The notes: a model not told the origin generated them from the sequence alone. DNA of 18,108 nucleotides from CAMDMI01 sp044359055 (GCA_044359055.1 JBIKMV010000035.1:1-18108), one strand, 5' to 3'; positions 1-8,250 are shown, numbered from the stretch's first letter. A program made the numbers and translations.

Positions 1-1857
1 GACATATCCGAGACCGGAACCAGGGTTACAGGACTCGGAGACGACAATGTGGTAGGACCCATTCCTTTGGGATTAAGTTTCCGCTACTGGTGGAACGATT
101 ACACCGATTGCTATGTAGGAAGTAACGGTTATATCATGTTCGGAGGCAGCAGCCTTATAGCACAGGGTGGTTCCGGAATGCCGAATATTCCCCTGCAGAC
201 CGATAACAAGGGAAATTTTATTGCCCCCTTCCTGGCCGACCTGACCTTTGTGAGCAGTGCCACAGGGCAAACCCTGAAAGGAGCCAAAGTCTATTACCAG
301 ACCGTGAACAATAAGTTTGTGATTACCTTCGACAGTGTTCGCTTCTGGAATAATGCGCCTGCTGCGGGTGTAGATCAAGCCTCGGGGATAAACACCTTTC
401 AGATTGTCCTGGACCCTTCCAACAATGGGATACAAATGAATTACAAAACATCATCCGGTCCCTGGTTCACCCAAGCCGGTAACCTGCCGCTGGTATGCGG
501 AATGGAAAATGTGACCGGTGGGCTTGGCCTGAGATGGAGGAGAAAAAATGCCAATGCGGTTCCTCTTCCTCCTGCCAACTCAGCTGTAAGGGTAGATTAT
601 CCAAGCAATTCCACTTATGTCTTCTCTGATGTTCAGTCAAAGGCACTGTTTACATTCGACAACAAGGGTGGTGCAGCATTTGTTAATGTGCCCAAAACAC
701 TGAAAGCCTTTATCCGCAATGCCGGAACAGTAAAAATTACAAACCCAGTAACCACCCGGATTATTGTGTACGACAATCAGGACAATGCCATTTACAGCCA
801 GTCTGTGGTGATAGATTCCATGCAGACACAGGAAGAAAAAATTCTGAATTACCCTATTCAGTTGAATCCGGGAGACACAGCTGCCAGCTATAAAGTGCTG
901 CTCAGATCTACCCTTACCGGAGACCAGTATGCCGGCAACAATGAAATCTTATCCAAGCTCATAGTACTCGACTCTACTCAAGGTTCGGTAGATCTCAAGT
1001 TTACCAAAGCCAAACCCGGCCTGGTAGATGCAAGGCAGGGTCCCAATGCCGGCATGGTATTCGATGCGCCGTATACCCCCATGGTGTTGTCCAAAATATC
1101 GGCAGACATGATGTGGCCGGATGTTGATGCCTGGGCAGGCCTGAATTTTCCAGGCGTTCAGGACTCGCTTACCAATACCACCATTAAAGTCTATCTGGGA
1201 GACGGACCTGGAGGTGCATTGGGAACCCTTCTGGACAGCTTTGTTATTTCCAGTGCCACGCCTCAGCCCGGCCTGGAAATAGATACGGTGGGCGAAGAGT
1301 TGTTCAACGGAGTGGTGGCCAACCATGTGCTGCGATTCAAAAGGACAATGCCGACCCCTTACAGCTGGTATAACGAGAACATCCGGATTTATGTAGGCGC
1401 CATTCACGATCAGGCTACACGGTTTGTATGGAATGCGCCTTATCTTGAAGTGTATGCCCCCGGAATACCGGCCTCCGGCCGCTGCCTTGAAATTACCGGT
1501 GGTGTTTGGGGCGAAAACCGCGGAAAAGATTCTTTGGATGTGGCACTCGGTCTGATTGGTGATCCGCTGGCGGTAGGAGTTAATCCATATGTGAGGGCTC
1601 AGCAGCTGGATATGGAACAAAATGTTCCGAATCCTGCCAATGAAATCACCCGTGTTGGAATCAACCTGCCTCTTGCCGGAAAAGGAACCATCACCGTTCG
1701 TGACCTGACAGGAAGAGAAGTACGGGTTCAATCTTTTGACGGCAAAAAGGGTCGTCAGGAAATCCAGCTGAACATCAAAGGCCTGGAGCCTCAAATCTAC
1801 TTCTACACCGTTCGCCATGCTTCGGGTGTGGCTACGAAGAAGTTGATTGTGAAATAA
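1..1857 (+). CDS. Secreted T9SS cargo protein, 3' part (type A sorting domain)
   Basis: The frame is open from base 1, so the true start lies left of the window; the GTG at 49 is internal. 618 codons are visible. Codons about 10-185 form a beta-rich, Gly/Asn/aromatic-rich domain resembling the choice-of-anchor or nidogen-like modules of Bacteroidota surface proteins. Codons about 210-323 look CARDB-like (an Ig-like fold containing LKAFIRNAGTVKI). A further beta-rich segment runs to about codon 530. The last 81 residues, from MEQNVPNPANEITRVGINLP to the terminal KKLIVK, are a typical T9SS type A C-terminal sorting domain, with the QNxPNPxxxxTxI signature and a late GLEPQIYFYTV block. Proteins with this domain cross the outer membrane through the PorU/V-Q-Z type machinery and are usually cleaved and anchored or released. 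No catalytic motif is visible, so an adhesive or structural role is only a guess. The stop is TAA, followed by a strong terminator. Confidence 0.9.
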   Translation, partial: DISETGTRVTGLGDDNVVGPIPLGLSFRYWWNDYTDCYVGSNGYIMFGGSSLIAQGGSGMPNIPLQTDNKGNFIAPFLADLTFVSSATGQTLKGAKVYYQTVNNKFVITFDSVRFWNNAPAAGVDQASGINTFQIVLDPSNNGIQMNYKTSSGPWFTQAGNLPLVCGMENVTGGLGLRWRRKNANAVPLPPANSAVRVDYPSNSTYVFSDVQSKALFTFDNKGGAAFVNVPKTLKAFIRNAGTVKITNPVTTRIIVYDNQDNAIYSQSVVIDSMQTQEEKILNYPIQLNPGDTAASYKVLLRSTLTGDQYAGNNEILSKLIVLDSTQGSVDLKFTKAKPGLVDARQGPNAGMVFDAPYTPMVLSKISADMMWPDVDAWAGLNFPGVQDSLTNTTIKVYLGDGPGGALGTLLDSFVISSATPQPGLEIDTVGEELFNGVVANHVLRFKRTMPTPYSWYNENIRIYVGAIHDQATRFVWNAPYLEVYAPGIPASGRCLEITGGVWGENRGKDSLDVALGLIGDPLAVGVNPYVRAQQLDMEQNVPNPANEITRVGINLPLAGKGTITVRDLTGREVRVQSFDGKKGRQEIQLNIKGLEPQIYFYTVRHASGVATKKLIVK

Positions 1858-1876
1858 GATTCCGCCTGGGATAAAC

Positions 1877-1909
1877 AAAAAAGGCTGTCTGACAAGGCAG
1901 CCTTTTTTT
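1877..1909. terminator. Symmetric (bidirectional) intrinsic terminator
   Basis: An 8-bp stem pairs 1883-1890 (GGCTGTCT) with 1895-1902 (AGGCAGCC), with one G-T pair and a GACA loop at 1891-1894. It is preceded by six A (1877-1882) and followed by seven T (1903-1909). Because the tract is A on one side and T on the other, it reads as a hairpin plus U-run on both strands. It lies between the convergent T9SS gene and the glycosyltransferase gene and can end both transcripts. Confidence 0.88.
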
Positions 1910-1932
1910 ATGCATTATGACGAAAAGAGATC

Positions 1933-3156
1933 TTAGTCCTTCGGCAGCAATCTTTCAACCTCAACCCAAACCTCCGAAACCCCGATTTCAGAAATGGGCA
2001 AAATGGAGCCATCTTTCCATAGTTTCAGCCTTTCGGCTTCGGTTTTTTGCAGAACCTGATTCGGAAATATCGTTTTGACAAAAACAAAACCATGCTGTTC
2101 GTAGGGATTGAAGCGCCCGTAATGGTTTCCGTTGCTGATACAAAGAGTGGGGATACCCAGCGCCACCGCCATATGAACCCCGCTGGTTTCGTTGGAAATC
2201 AAAAGACTCGCATCACCAAGCATATGAAAAAATTCTGACAAGGAGGCCGTTCCGCAAATAGAGGCAACCCGTTCATCTCCAAGTGATTCGAGAATTTGCC
2301 CGGCTTTATTTCTGTCTTCGCTTCCGCCTGCAATCAGAATGCTGAAATCCGTTTTTTCGAGGATAATCCGGCCAAGGGAAACAAAGGAATCTACCGGCCA
2401 CTGACGAAACGCAGCACTGGCACCCGGGAAAAAGACGATTTTTTTTGTTGAAGAGCCCGTTTTCGGAACTGAAATAAAATCTCCTGCTATTTTCTCATCA
2501 AGAAGCCATTCCGTGAATTTCTTGTTTTTCTCCAATTCAAAATATACCTGATTTGGGAGAGGAAAAAGGGATGAGTAGCAAACATTTCCCGATTGTCTTT
2601 CCTCCGCTGTCTGGCAGAGCAGATCGCCCTCGGTGCTGATTTTTTCCTTTGCCGTAATATGCCCTGCCAACCAGTCGCCTGTGAGATTCTCTCTTGAAAA
2701 AGAAAAATAAATCAGCTTCTCAAAAACCATCCGGTTGATTTCAAAAACCAGCTTCTGCCTGTAAAAGGGGTCAGCAGGGTTTTTGCAGGCATTTCGGTTC
2801 AACCAAAAATATCCGTTTACAAATTCTCCGTCCAGATCTTTGCTCAGGCCGGCCCAAACCTCGTTGCCCAAAAGATAGATTTGGTATCCCCTGTATTTTT
2901 TGCTGTTGCTGATGGCCTTCAGCGCCCGGCGAAACAGCATGTAATCACCTATGGCATCGGTCTTTATAATCAATATGGCTTTTCTGGCAAACCATACAGG
3001 CTTCCAGCGATAGTAGGCACCGAATAACTCCGGCCTGTAGAGAATAATCTTTCTGAAAAGGTTGTTCCTGAAAAGGGCATTGTCCAGCAAAAACCAGGCA
3101 ATCCAGGGAAATCGAATAAAAAACCGGGAAATGAAATCGGTAGGTCTGTTGTTCAC
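1933..3156 (-). CDS. Glycosyltransferase family 9 (heptosyltransferase-like)
   Basis: This 407-aa protein matches the GT-B fold GT9 family (LPS heptosyltransferases WaaC/WaaF/WaaQ). The N-domain motif IKTDAIGDYMLFRRAL is at residues 64-79, with Asp71 at the position of the conserved IGD aspartate. The start of the nucleotide-sugar domain is at 241-254 (VFFPGASAAFRQWP). The donor-site block SNETSGVHMAVALGIPTLCI is at 321-340. Family members usually carry the first motif within about 15 residues of the start; here a basic, aromatic segment of about 60 residues precedes it and may help membrane association. The start is GTG, one base after the rpe stop (TAA-A-GTG), which implies co-transcription and probable translational coupling; the next methionine (residue 73) lies inside the motif and would be too late. 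It probably adds a heptose or other sugar to LPS core or a related glycan at the inner membrane; the exact donor cannot be read from sequence. Confidence 0.88.
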   Translation of the reverse strand: MNNRPTDFISRFFIRFPWIAWFLLDNALFRNNLFRKIILYRPELFGAYYRWKPVWFARKAILIIKTDAIGDYMLFRRALKAISNSKKYRGYQIYLLGNEVWAGLSKDLDGEFVNGYFWLNRNACKNPADPFYRQKLVFEINRMVFEKLIYFSFSRENLTGDWLAGHITAKEKISTEGDLLCQTAEERQSGNVCYSSLFPLPNQVYFELEKNKKFTEWLLDEKIAGDFISVPKTGSSTKKIVFFPGASAAFRQWPVDSFVSLGRIILEKTDFSILIAGGSEDRNKAGQILESLGDERVASICGTASLSEFFHMLGDASLLISNETSGVHMAVALGIPTLCISNGNHYGRFNPYEQHGFVFVKTIFPNQVLQKTEAERLKLWKDGSILPISEIGVSEVWVEVERLLPKD

Positions 3157-3157
3157 T

Positions 3158-3811
3158 TTAGGCCAGCAATTGCTTGAATTTCAAAACACCTTCGGAAAGA
3201 CCGGGTTCTGAAAAGAGCGCATTTCCGGCAACGAGTATGTTGGCACCTGCCTTTTTTAGTACCTCGGCATTTCCCAAATTCACTCCGCCGTCGATTTCAA
3301 TTTCAAAACCGGCACCGGTTTTCTTTCGCAATTCATCCAGAGCCTTGATTTTATGAAGCATGGCTTGAATAAATTTTTGCCCTCCGAAGCCCGGATTTAC
3401 GGTCATTACATTGATAAAGTCCAGGCTATCCAGCAGATATTCCAAACCTTCGGTTCCGGTTTGGGGATTGATGGCCAGGCCAGGCCGTGCTCCCCAGCCT
3501 TGAACAGCCTCTAAAAGCCGGTGCGTGTGGGTGCATGCTTCCAGATGAAACGACAGCCATGAAGCACCCGATTTAACAAACCGCTCTGCAAATTTTTCCG
3601 GCTCTTCTATCATAAGATGTACATCCAGAGGCTTTTTGCTGTACCGGGCCAATACCTCCAGCACAGGAAAACCAAACGAAATGTTGGGCACAAAACGCCC
3701 GTCCATCACATCCACATGCAAAACATCAGCCGGGCTGTCGTTGAGTTGTTCTACCACTTCCCGAAGCCTGCCGAAGTCGGCCGAAAGTATGGATGGCGCC
3801 AGTTTAATCAT
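3158..3811 (-). CDS. rpe: Ribulose-phosphate 3-epimerase
   Basis: Rpe interconverts D-ribulose 5-phosphate and D-xylulose 5-phosphate in the cytosolic pentose phosphate pathway and is a metal-dependent TIM barrel. The family motifs appear in order: KLAPSILSADFGRL at the N-terminus, HVDVMDGRFVPNISFG (metal-binding His and catalytic Asp), DVHLMI, SFHLEA, MTVNPGFGGQKFI (phosphate loop and catalytic region), EIDGGVN and AGNALF. I chose the ATG at 3811, giving 217 aa and placing MIKLAPSIL at the family's usual N-terminus; an in-frame start at 3847 would add an unusual 12-residue leader (MSGLSFKNFFHP). It is the first gene of a two-gene minus-strand unit with the GT9 gene. Pentose phosphates feed sedoheptulose 7-phosphate, the precursor of ADP-heptose, so pairing with a heptosyltransferase-like enzyme makes metabolic sense, though this is inference. 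Confidence 0.96.
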   Translation of the reverse strand: MIKLAPSILSADFGRLREVVEQLNDSPADVLHVDVMDGRFVPNISFGFPVLEVLARYSKKPLDVHLMIEEPEKFAERFVKSGASWLSFHLEACTHTHRLLEAVQGWGARPGLAINPQTGTEGLEYLLDSLDFINVMTVNPGFGGQKFIQAMLHKIKALDELRKKTGAGFEIEIDGGVNLGNAEVLKKAGANILVAGNALFSEPGLSEGVLKFKQLLA

Positions 3812-4019
3812 CGGATGGAAAAAATTTTTGAAAGACAAACCAGACAAAATTTGAACTCAAAATCAAATTTCTGCCCCAAATCATTCCGGGGGCCGGCATT
3901 GGCAACTTGTTTAGTGCCCGTCGATTTCCCATCCGGGAAAGCAATTTTCCCTTTATTATTGCATGTTGAAATTCAGAATTCCATTTCTGATAAATTAAAC
4001 CGCTCGCAGCCAAGCCATT
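3812..4019. other. Divergent intergenic region between rpe and the export operon
   Basis: This 208-bp spacer must hold the start signals of both units. It contains a perfect 6-bp inverted repeat with a 4-nt loop, TTTCCC at 3925-3930 and GGGAAA at 3935-3940. A weaker GCCCC/GGGGC pair lies around 3873-3893. Near-matches to the Bacteroidota -7 element TAnnTTTG occur on the plus strand (TATTATTG, 3954-3961) and on the minus strand (AAATTTTG, the complement of 3845-3852). Each matches five of six fixed bases and neither has a well-placed -33 element, so they are not firm promoter calls. Confidence 0.4.
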
Positions 4020-4868
4020 TTGGAAAAAAAAGACAACTGGTCGATTGAAATCCTGCCCAAGGCTTCTCTATTTGACCTAAAACTCAGGGAATTCTGGAAA
4101 TACCGGGATCTGGTTATACTCTTTGTAAAAAGGGAGCTTGTACCTACTTACAAGCAAACGATTCTGGGTCCCCTTTGGTTTGTGCTTCAGCCTCTGCTTA
4201 CAACTTTTGTCTATTCCATCATCTTCGGCATGGTGGCCCGCATTCCTACGGACGGCCTGCCTCAACTGTTGTTTTACATGCCCGGCATCGTATTGTGGAA
4301 TTTTTTCAACTCCGCTTTTATGAAGAGTTCGGGGACCTTTATTGCCAATACCCACATTTTCGGAAAGGTGTATTTTCCGCGGCTCATTCTTCCGGTTTCG
4401 GGCCTGCTGGCCAGCCTCGTAAATTTTGGCATTCAGCTGGTACTTTTTATTGCCATTTTGATTTTTTACAAAATCTCAGGCACACGCATTTCGCCGGGCT
4501 GGCACCTGGTTCTGAGCCCTGTGATTCTGATGATTGTGAGTCTTTATTCTCTGGGTGTGGGCATGCTCATTTCTGCTTTCACAACCCGCTACCGCGACCT
4601 CACCCATTTTCTGGCCTTTGGCAGTCAGCTGCTTATGTATGCCACCCCCATCATTTATCCGGCCAGCATTGTACCGGCCAATTTCAAATGGGTGACATGG
4701 CTGAATCCCCTGAGTCCTTTGTTTGAGGCGTTCCGGTTTTCTTTCCTTGGTGTAGGGGAATACAATTTTCAACGCCTGCTCCTCAGTTTCGGAGTTGGGA
4801 TTCTGGTATTTTTTATGGGTTTGATATTTTTTAACAAGGCCGAAAGGACCTCCATCGATACGGTATAA
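4020..4868 (+). CDS. wzm: ABC-2 type polysaccharide export permease (Wzm family)
   Basis: This 282-aa inner-membrane permease pairs with the next gene to export a lipid-linked polysaccharide (O-antigen or similar). It shows the family pattern: an amphipathic N-terminus ending in RELVPTYKQT, then YKQTILGPLWFVLQP (44-58) entering the first membrane segment, KVYFPRLILP (116-125), RYRDL (190-194) and NPLSPLFEAFR (229-239). Hydrophobic segments lie at about 51-71, 82-103, 125-150, 162-187, 197-213 and 253-272, as expected for six helices. The start is taken as TTG at 4020; an in-frame TAA at 3996-3998 blocks extension, and the only other upstream possibility is a rare ATT at 4017. Full length for the family. 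It is the first gene of a four-gene operon, with the next ATG 2 nt after its stop. Exporters of teichoic acid (TagG) or capsule (KpsM) are related, but the partner ATPase favours the Wzm class. Confidence 0.9.
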   Translation: MEKKDNWSIEILPKASLFDLKLREFWKYRDLVILFVKRELVPTYKQTILGPLWFVLQPLLTTFVYSIIFGMVARIPTDGLPQLLFYMPGIVLWNFFNSAFMKSSGTFIANTHIFGKVYFPRLILPVSGLLASLVNFGIQLVLFIAILIFYKISGTRISPGWHLVLSPVILMIVSLYSLGVGMLISAFTTRYRDLTHFLAFGSQLLMYATPIIYPASIVPANFKWVTWLNPLSPLFEAFRFSFLGVGEYNFQRLLLSFGVGILVFFMGLIFFNKAERTSIDTV

Positions 4869-4870
4869 AG

Positions 4871-6124
4871 ATGAGTGAAACGGCCATAAAAGTAGAAAAT
4901 CTGGGGAAGTGTTACCGGCTTGGCTCCATCGGAAGCGGTTCGCTGAAAGATGATTTTTTTAGCCTTTTTTCTTCCCGATCAAAGGAAAAAAAGGAGGAAA
5001 ATACGGTATGGGCCCTGCGGGATATTGATTTTTCGATACCCAAAGGATCGGCTGTTGGCATCGTGGGAAAAAACGGAGCAGGCAAGTCTACCCTGCTCAA
5101 ACTGCTCTCCCGAACCACAGCACCCACCACGGGGAGTATAAAAATTAAAGGCAACATTGCTTCGCTGCTGGAAGTGGGCACCGGTTTTCATCCGGAGCTT
5201 AGCGGAAGAGAAAATGTATTTCTGAATGGTGCCATCATGGGCATGAGCCGAAACGATATCCGCAGCAAGTTTGAAGAAATCGTGGAGTTTGCCGGGGTTA
5301 ATAAATTTATTGACACACCGGTAAAACGCTATAGTTCAGGCATGTATGTGCGGCTTGCTTTCGCAGTGGCGGCACATCTTGAGAGCGAAATCATGATTAT
5401 TGATGAAGTGCTGGCAGTGGGCGATGTAGATTTTCAGAAAAAATGTATTGGCAAAATGCGGGAGGTAACCGGCAATCAGGGCCGGACCGTCCTGTTTGTG
5501 AGCCACAACATGGCAACGGTAAAAGCCCTTTGTAACCACGGCCTTTTTCTGGAATCAGGACGGCTTAGGCTGGCCGGATCGGTTCAGGAAATAACCGAGG
5601 CCTATATCTCTGCCAACAACAAAATGGTGGAATCCACCGCCTTGTCGCTCCGCACCGACCGCTCGGGATCGGGTTTGGTAAAACTGGTGGATTTTTATCT
5701 GGAAGATACGGCCGGCAACCCAATCGATACCGTTTTGACCGGAGAGGATATCGTGTTCTGCTTCACCCTGAAATGCGGAGGCGAAAAAGCACGCAACATC
5801 GATTTTGGTCTGAACTTTTACGACTCGGAAGAGCGGAATATGGGGGTTCTCTACAGCTCGTATCAGAAAATCTATTTCGAGTCAGGACCCGGCGAACTGC
5901 TTTTGGTTAAATGTGTGGTTCCGGCATTTCCTTTTACCATCGGCAGCTACAAAGTGGGCACCCGGATTGTTGTAAACAACGAAGAATCGGACTGGCTTCT
6001 TGGGGGTGCGGGTTTCATTACCGTGGAAAATGGCGATTTCTATGGCACCGGCAGCATCGGATTTGCGCACCACCACATGACCAACTTTTTGGGCCGCTGG
6101 CATTGTGAACATCAGAACAAATAG
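4871..6124 (+). CDS. wzt: Polysaccharide export ATPase with C-terminal sugar-binding domain (Wzt family)
   Basis: This 417-aa protein is the ATP-hydrolysing subunit of the exporter. The nucleotide-binding domain (about 1-245) has Walker A GKNGAGKST (66-74), the family ENVFLNG segment (114-120), signature YSSGM (154-158), Walker B IMIIDE (174-179), AVGD (182-185) and the H-loop His212. An insertion of about 25 residues between the A-loop region and the Walker core (residues 20-45, rich in Ser/Lys/Glu) is normal for this subfamily. Residues about 255-417 form a beta-rich extension matching the Wzt C-terminal domain, which in E. coli O8/O9a binds the modified non-reducing end of the finished O-antigen. 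Its presence suggests export of a pre-assembled, end-recognised chain. The gene starts 2 nt after wzm and is followed 2 nt later by a glycosyltransferase. Which sugar it binds cannot be told from sequence. Confidence 0.92.
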   Translation: MSETAIKVENLGKCYRLGSIGSGSLKDDFFSLFSSRSKEKKEENTVWALRDIDFSIPKGSAVGIVGKNGAGKSTLLKLLSRTTAPTTGSIKIKGNIASLLEVGTGFHPELSGRENVFLNGAIMGMSRNDIRSKFEEIVEFAGVNKFIDTPVKRYSSGMYVRLAFAVAAHLESEIMIIDEVLAVGDVDFQKKCIGKMREVTGNQGRTVLFVSHNMATVKALCNHGLFLESGRLRLAGSVQEITEAYISANNKMVESTALSLRTDRSGSGLVKLVDFYLEDTAGNPIDTVLTGEDIVFCFTLKCGGEKARNIDFGLNFYDSEERNMGVLYSSYQKIYFESGPGELLLVKCVVPAFPFTIGSYKVGTRIVVNNEESDWLLGGAGFITVENGDFYGTGSIGFAHHHMTNFLGRWHCEHQNK

Positions 6125-6126
6125 GC

Positions 6127-7074
6127 ATGGAAAACAGAAAACTGGACATTCCCGTTTTGCTCATCACTTTCAACCGGCCCGATGTTACCCGAATCGTAAT
6201 GAACCGCATTCTGGAAATGAATCCGCCGAAGATTTATTTTTTCAACGATGCACCCCGTCCGGGTAACGCTGCCGATGAGGCCAAATGCATGGAAATCAGG
6301 GCTATGGCATCCGAAATTAATTTTGAAGGAGAATTGCTTACCCGCTTTGAAACGCAGAATCTGGGTTGCAAAGTGGGAGAATCTACTGCCATGGGCTGGC
6401 TTTTTGAAAATGAAGAAATGGGCATTGTCATCGAAGACGACATCCTGCCTTCGCCCGATTTCTTCTTCTATTGCCAGGAAATGCTGTACAAGTACAAAGA
6501 CGACCCCCGTGTGTTTTCCATTACCGGCTGCAATCTGGTAAACGAATGGAAATCAGACCTCAACGATTATCATTTTGCCCTTTTTGGAAGTTTCTGGGGC
6601 TGGGCAGGATGGCAGCGTGTCTGGAAAATGTACGATGTGGCCATGAAAGACTGGAACAACCCCGAGGTGAAGCGCCTTGCCACGAATCTTTTGCCTTTTC
6701 CGGAATACAAAGAACTGAGAACCAGAGAATTTGATAATCTGGTTGGCGGCAAAGCCAATACATGGGATTTCCAGTTTTGCCTGCTTCATTATACCAACCA
6801 CGCTATGTCGGTGGTTCCCTCCCGAAACATGATCAGAAACATTGGCATACAGCACAGCGATGCGGTGCATATGGTAGGTGAAAGTCCTTTTTCAGACCTC
6901 CGGCATATTCCGGTTTCGCTTCCTATGAAACACAATCCTGTGATGATACCCGATTATGACTATGATTACAGGGTTGTAAAAAAGGCTTATCCTTTTCTCT
7001 TTGAGACAGCGACGCCACCATCGGCACCTTCCCGGAAAAACATTTTTCAAAGAATCAGAAACAAGATCAGGTAA
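6127..7074 (+). CDS. GT-A fold glycosyltransferase (HlpA-like, family 2-type)
   Basis: This 315-aa soluble protein opens with a nucleotide-binding strand and turn, IPVLLITFNRPDVTRIV (residues 8-24), the hallmark of the nucleotide-diphospho-sugar transferase fold. An acidic DxD-like metal site follows, VIEDDILPSPDFF (101-113), with EDD at 103-105. An aromatic acceptor-side block, FWGWAGWQRVWKMYD, is at 156-170. This pattern matches proteins often annotated as 'hemolytic protein HlpA-like' or sugar transferase; the hemolysin name is historical and nothing here suggests a toxin. There is no membrane segment; the C-terminus is basic (RKNIFQRIRNKIR), which may favour membrane contact. It sits in the export operon (2 nt after wzt, 0 nt before the next gene), so it probably adds a sugar to the exported glycan in the cytoplasm. 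Donor and acceptor are unknown. Confidence 0.82.
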   Translation: MENRKLDIPVLLITFNRPDVTRIVMNRILEMNPPKIYFFNDAPRPGNAADEAKCMEIRAMASEINFEGELLTRFETQNLGCKVGESTAMGWLFENEEMGIVIEDDILPSPDFFFYCQEMLYKYKDDPRVFSITGCNLVNEWKSDLNDYHFALFGSFWGWAGWQRVWKMYDVAMKDWNNPEVKRLATNLLPFPEYKELRTREFDNLVGGKANTWDFQFCLLHYTNHAMSVVPSRNMIRNIGIQHSDAVHMVGESPFSDLRHIPVSLPMKHNPVMIPDYDYDYRVVKKAYPFLFETATPPSAPSRKNIFQRIRNKIR

Positions 7075-8043
7075 ATGCTGGGTACAATAAAAAATTGGGT
7101 AAAAAAACTGGTCGGCACCGCTGAAACAGAGGAAAAAGTCAGGGGTCTGTATTACAAAACAGAGGCCGACAAAGCCCAACTCCGGGCCGAAATAGAAAAA
7201 ACGAGGGAAGAAAATCTTTTCGCCACAGGCACCCTTCTGGTAAAAAACTTGAAGCAAGGTCCTGAGCCCAAACAACTTGCCGATTCAGAATTTAAAGTTT
7301 TCTCCCAATACGGGGAAGACGGCATTATCCAATACCTGATTCATAAAATTCCAGAAATCCCGAAAAGCTTTATCGAATTCGGGGTAGAAAGCTATGTGGA
7401 AGCCAATACCCGTTTTTTACTGATGCACGACAGCTGGCGGGGCCTGATTATTGATGGAAGTGATTCCAATATGGAACTGGTCAGAAAATCGGATTTATAC
7501 TGGAAACATGAGCTGAAAGCCGTTTCTGCTTTTATTACCCGCGAAAACATCAACCGACTTTTTGAAGAAAATGGCTTTACGGGCGACATCGGAATATTGA
7601 GTATCGACATCGACGGCAATGACTATTGGGTTTGGGAGTCCATAAACACGGTAAACCCCGCTATTGTAGTGGTGGAATACAACGCCAATCTGGGTTGCGA
7701 AAAAGCCATTTCGGTACCCTATAATCCGGAATTTGTGCGGTCGGCCGCACACTATAGCTTTCTTTATTTCGGCGCCTCACTGCCGGCATTTTATCATCTG
7801 GCATCAAAAAAAGGCTATGCCTTTCTGGGCTGCAATCTGGCCGGAAACAATGCCTTTTTCGTTCGAAATGACTATGCCTCCCGGTTCAGAATTGCAGGCT
7901 TGAAGGAGGGCTTTGTTCGGGGACAGGCAAGGGAAACCCGGGATGAAAACGGGCAGCTGACCTTTGCCGGAGAGGCAGAAAGGAAAGCAATTTTGGAAAA
8001 TTTGCCGTATGTGGAAGTATATCAGGGGTTACTGAAAAAGTAA
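7075..8043 (+). CDS. FkbM-like putative SAM-dependent methyltransferase
   Basis: This 322-aa protein starts directly at the previous stop (TAAATG). The first 60 residues are charged and probably form a short coiled coil (KTEADKAQLRAEIEKTREEN). A Rossmann-like core follows: FSQYGEDGIIQYL (76-88), a motif-I-like FIEFGVESYVEANT (99-112), an acid at the end of the second strand (IIDGS, Asp127), and LSIDIDGNDYWVWESI (175-190), which matches the LKIDIEG-type block of FkbM methyltransferases. PAIVVVEYNA (195-204) forms the next strand. The glycine loop is degenerate compared with the classical GxGxG, so activity is not assured. It is the last gene of the wzm-wzt-glycosyltransferase operon, which suggests it methylates a sugar in the exported chain. 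An alternative is a catalytically altered relative with a binding role. Confidence 0.68.
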   Translation: MLGTIKNWVKKLVGTAETEEKVRGLYYKTEADKAQLRAEIEKTREENLFATGTLLVKNLKQGPEPKQLADSEFKVFSQYGEDGIIQYLIHKIPEIPKSFIEFGVESYVEANTRFLLMHDSWRGLIIDGSDSNMELVRKSDLYWKHELKAVSAFITRENINRLFEENGFTGDIGILSIDIDGNDYWVWESINTVNPAIVVVEYNANLGCEKAISVPYNPEFVRSAAHYSFLYFGASLPAFYHLASKKGYAFLGCNLAGNNAFFVRNDYASRFRIAGLKEGFVRGQARETRDENGQLTFAGEAERKAILENLPYVEVYQGLLKK

Positions 8044-8065
8044 AATAACCAAGAATCCCACTGTC

Positions 8066-8089
8066 CTGAGTTTTCCGAAGGGAACTCAG
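8066..8089. repeat. Hairpin, 10-bp stem with CGAA loop
   Basis: CTGAGTTTTC (8066-8075) pairs with GGGAACTCAG (8080-8089) around a CGAA tetraloop (8076-8079), with two T-G pairs. It begins 23 nt after the stop of the methyltransferase-like gene. It may act as a transcript end or 3' stabiliser for the export operon, but there is no T-tract after it. It could equally be a copy of a dispersed palindromic repeat. Confidence 0.6.
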
Positions 8090-8194
8090 CACAAGAAATA
8101 AAATGAAGGGTGTCCCGGCTAACACGCCAAACAATATTTTCCAAAGAATTTTCATTCACTTGCCTCATGGCTTTTCTACAATAAAGAATATGAA

Positions 8195-8213
8195 TACCAA
8201 AAAGGGCTTGGTA
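8195..8213. repeat. Short perfect inverted repeat TACCAA/TTGGTA
   Basis: TACCAA (8195-8200) and TTGGTA (8208-8213) are perfect complements around a 7-nt loop, AAAGGGC. It could be an operator-like dyad or part of a larger repeat. It is short enough to be chance, but it stands among three other dyads in the same spacer. Confidence 0.35.
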
Positions 8214-8250
8214 GAAATTGATTTCATATAGCCTTGATTTTTAGATGGTT

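Noticed and set aside
949..1878. 309-codon open frame antisense to the T9SS gene
   Set aside because: Its composition is biased (His, Arg, Gly, Ile) as expected from a mirrored frame. It has no domain pattern, and the sense strand has an unmistakable sorting domain.
6127..7074. Hemolysin-type toxin, as the HlpA-like family name might suggest
   Set aside because: The sequence shows a GT-A nucleotide-sugar fold with an EDD metal site and no membrane-active segment. The operon context is glycan synthesis.
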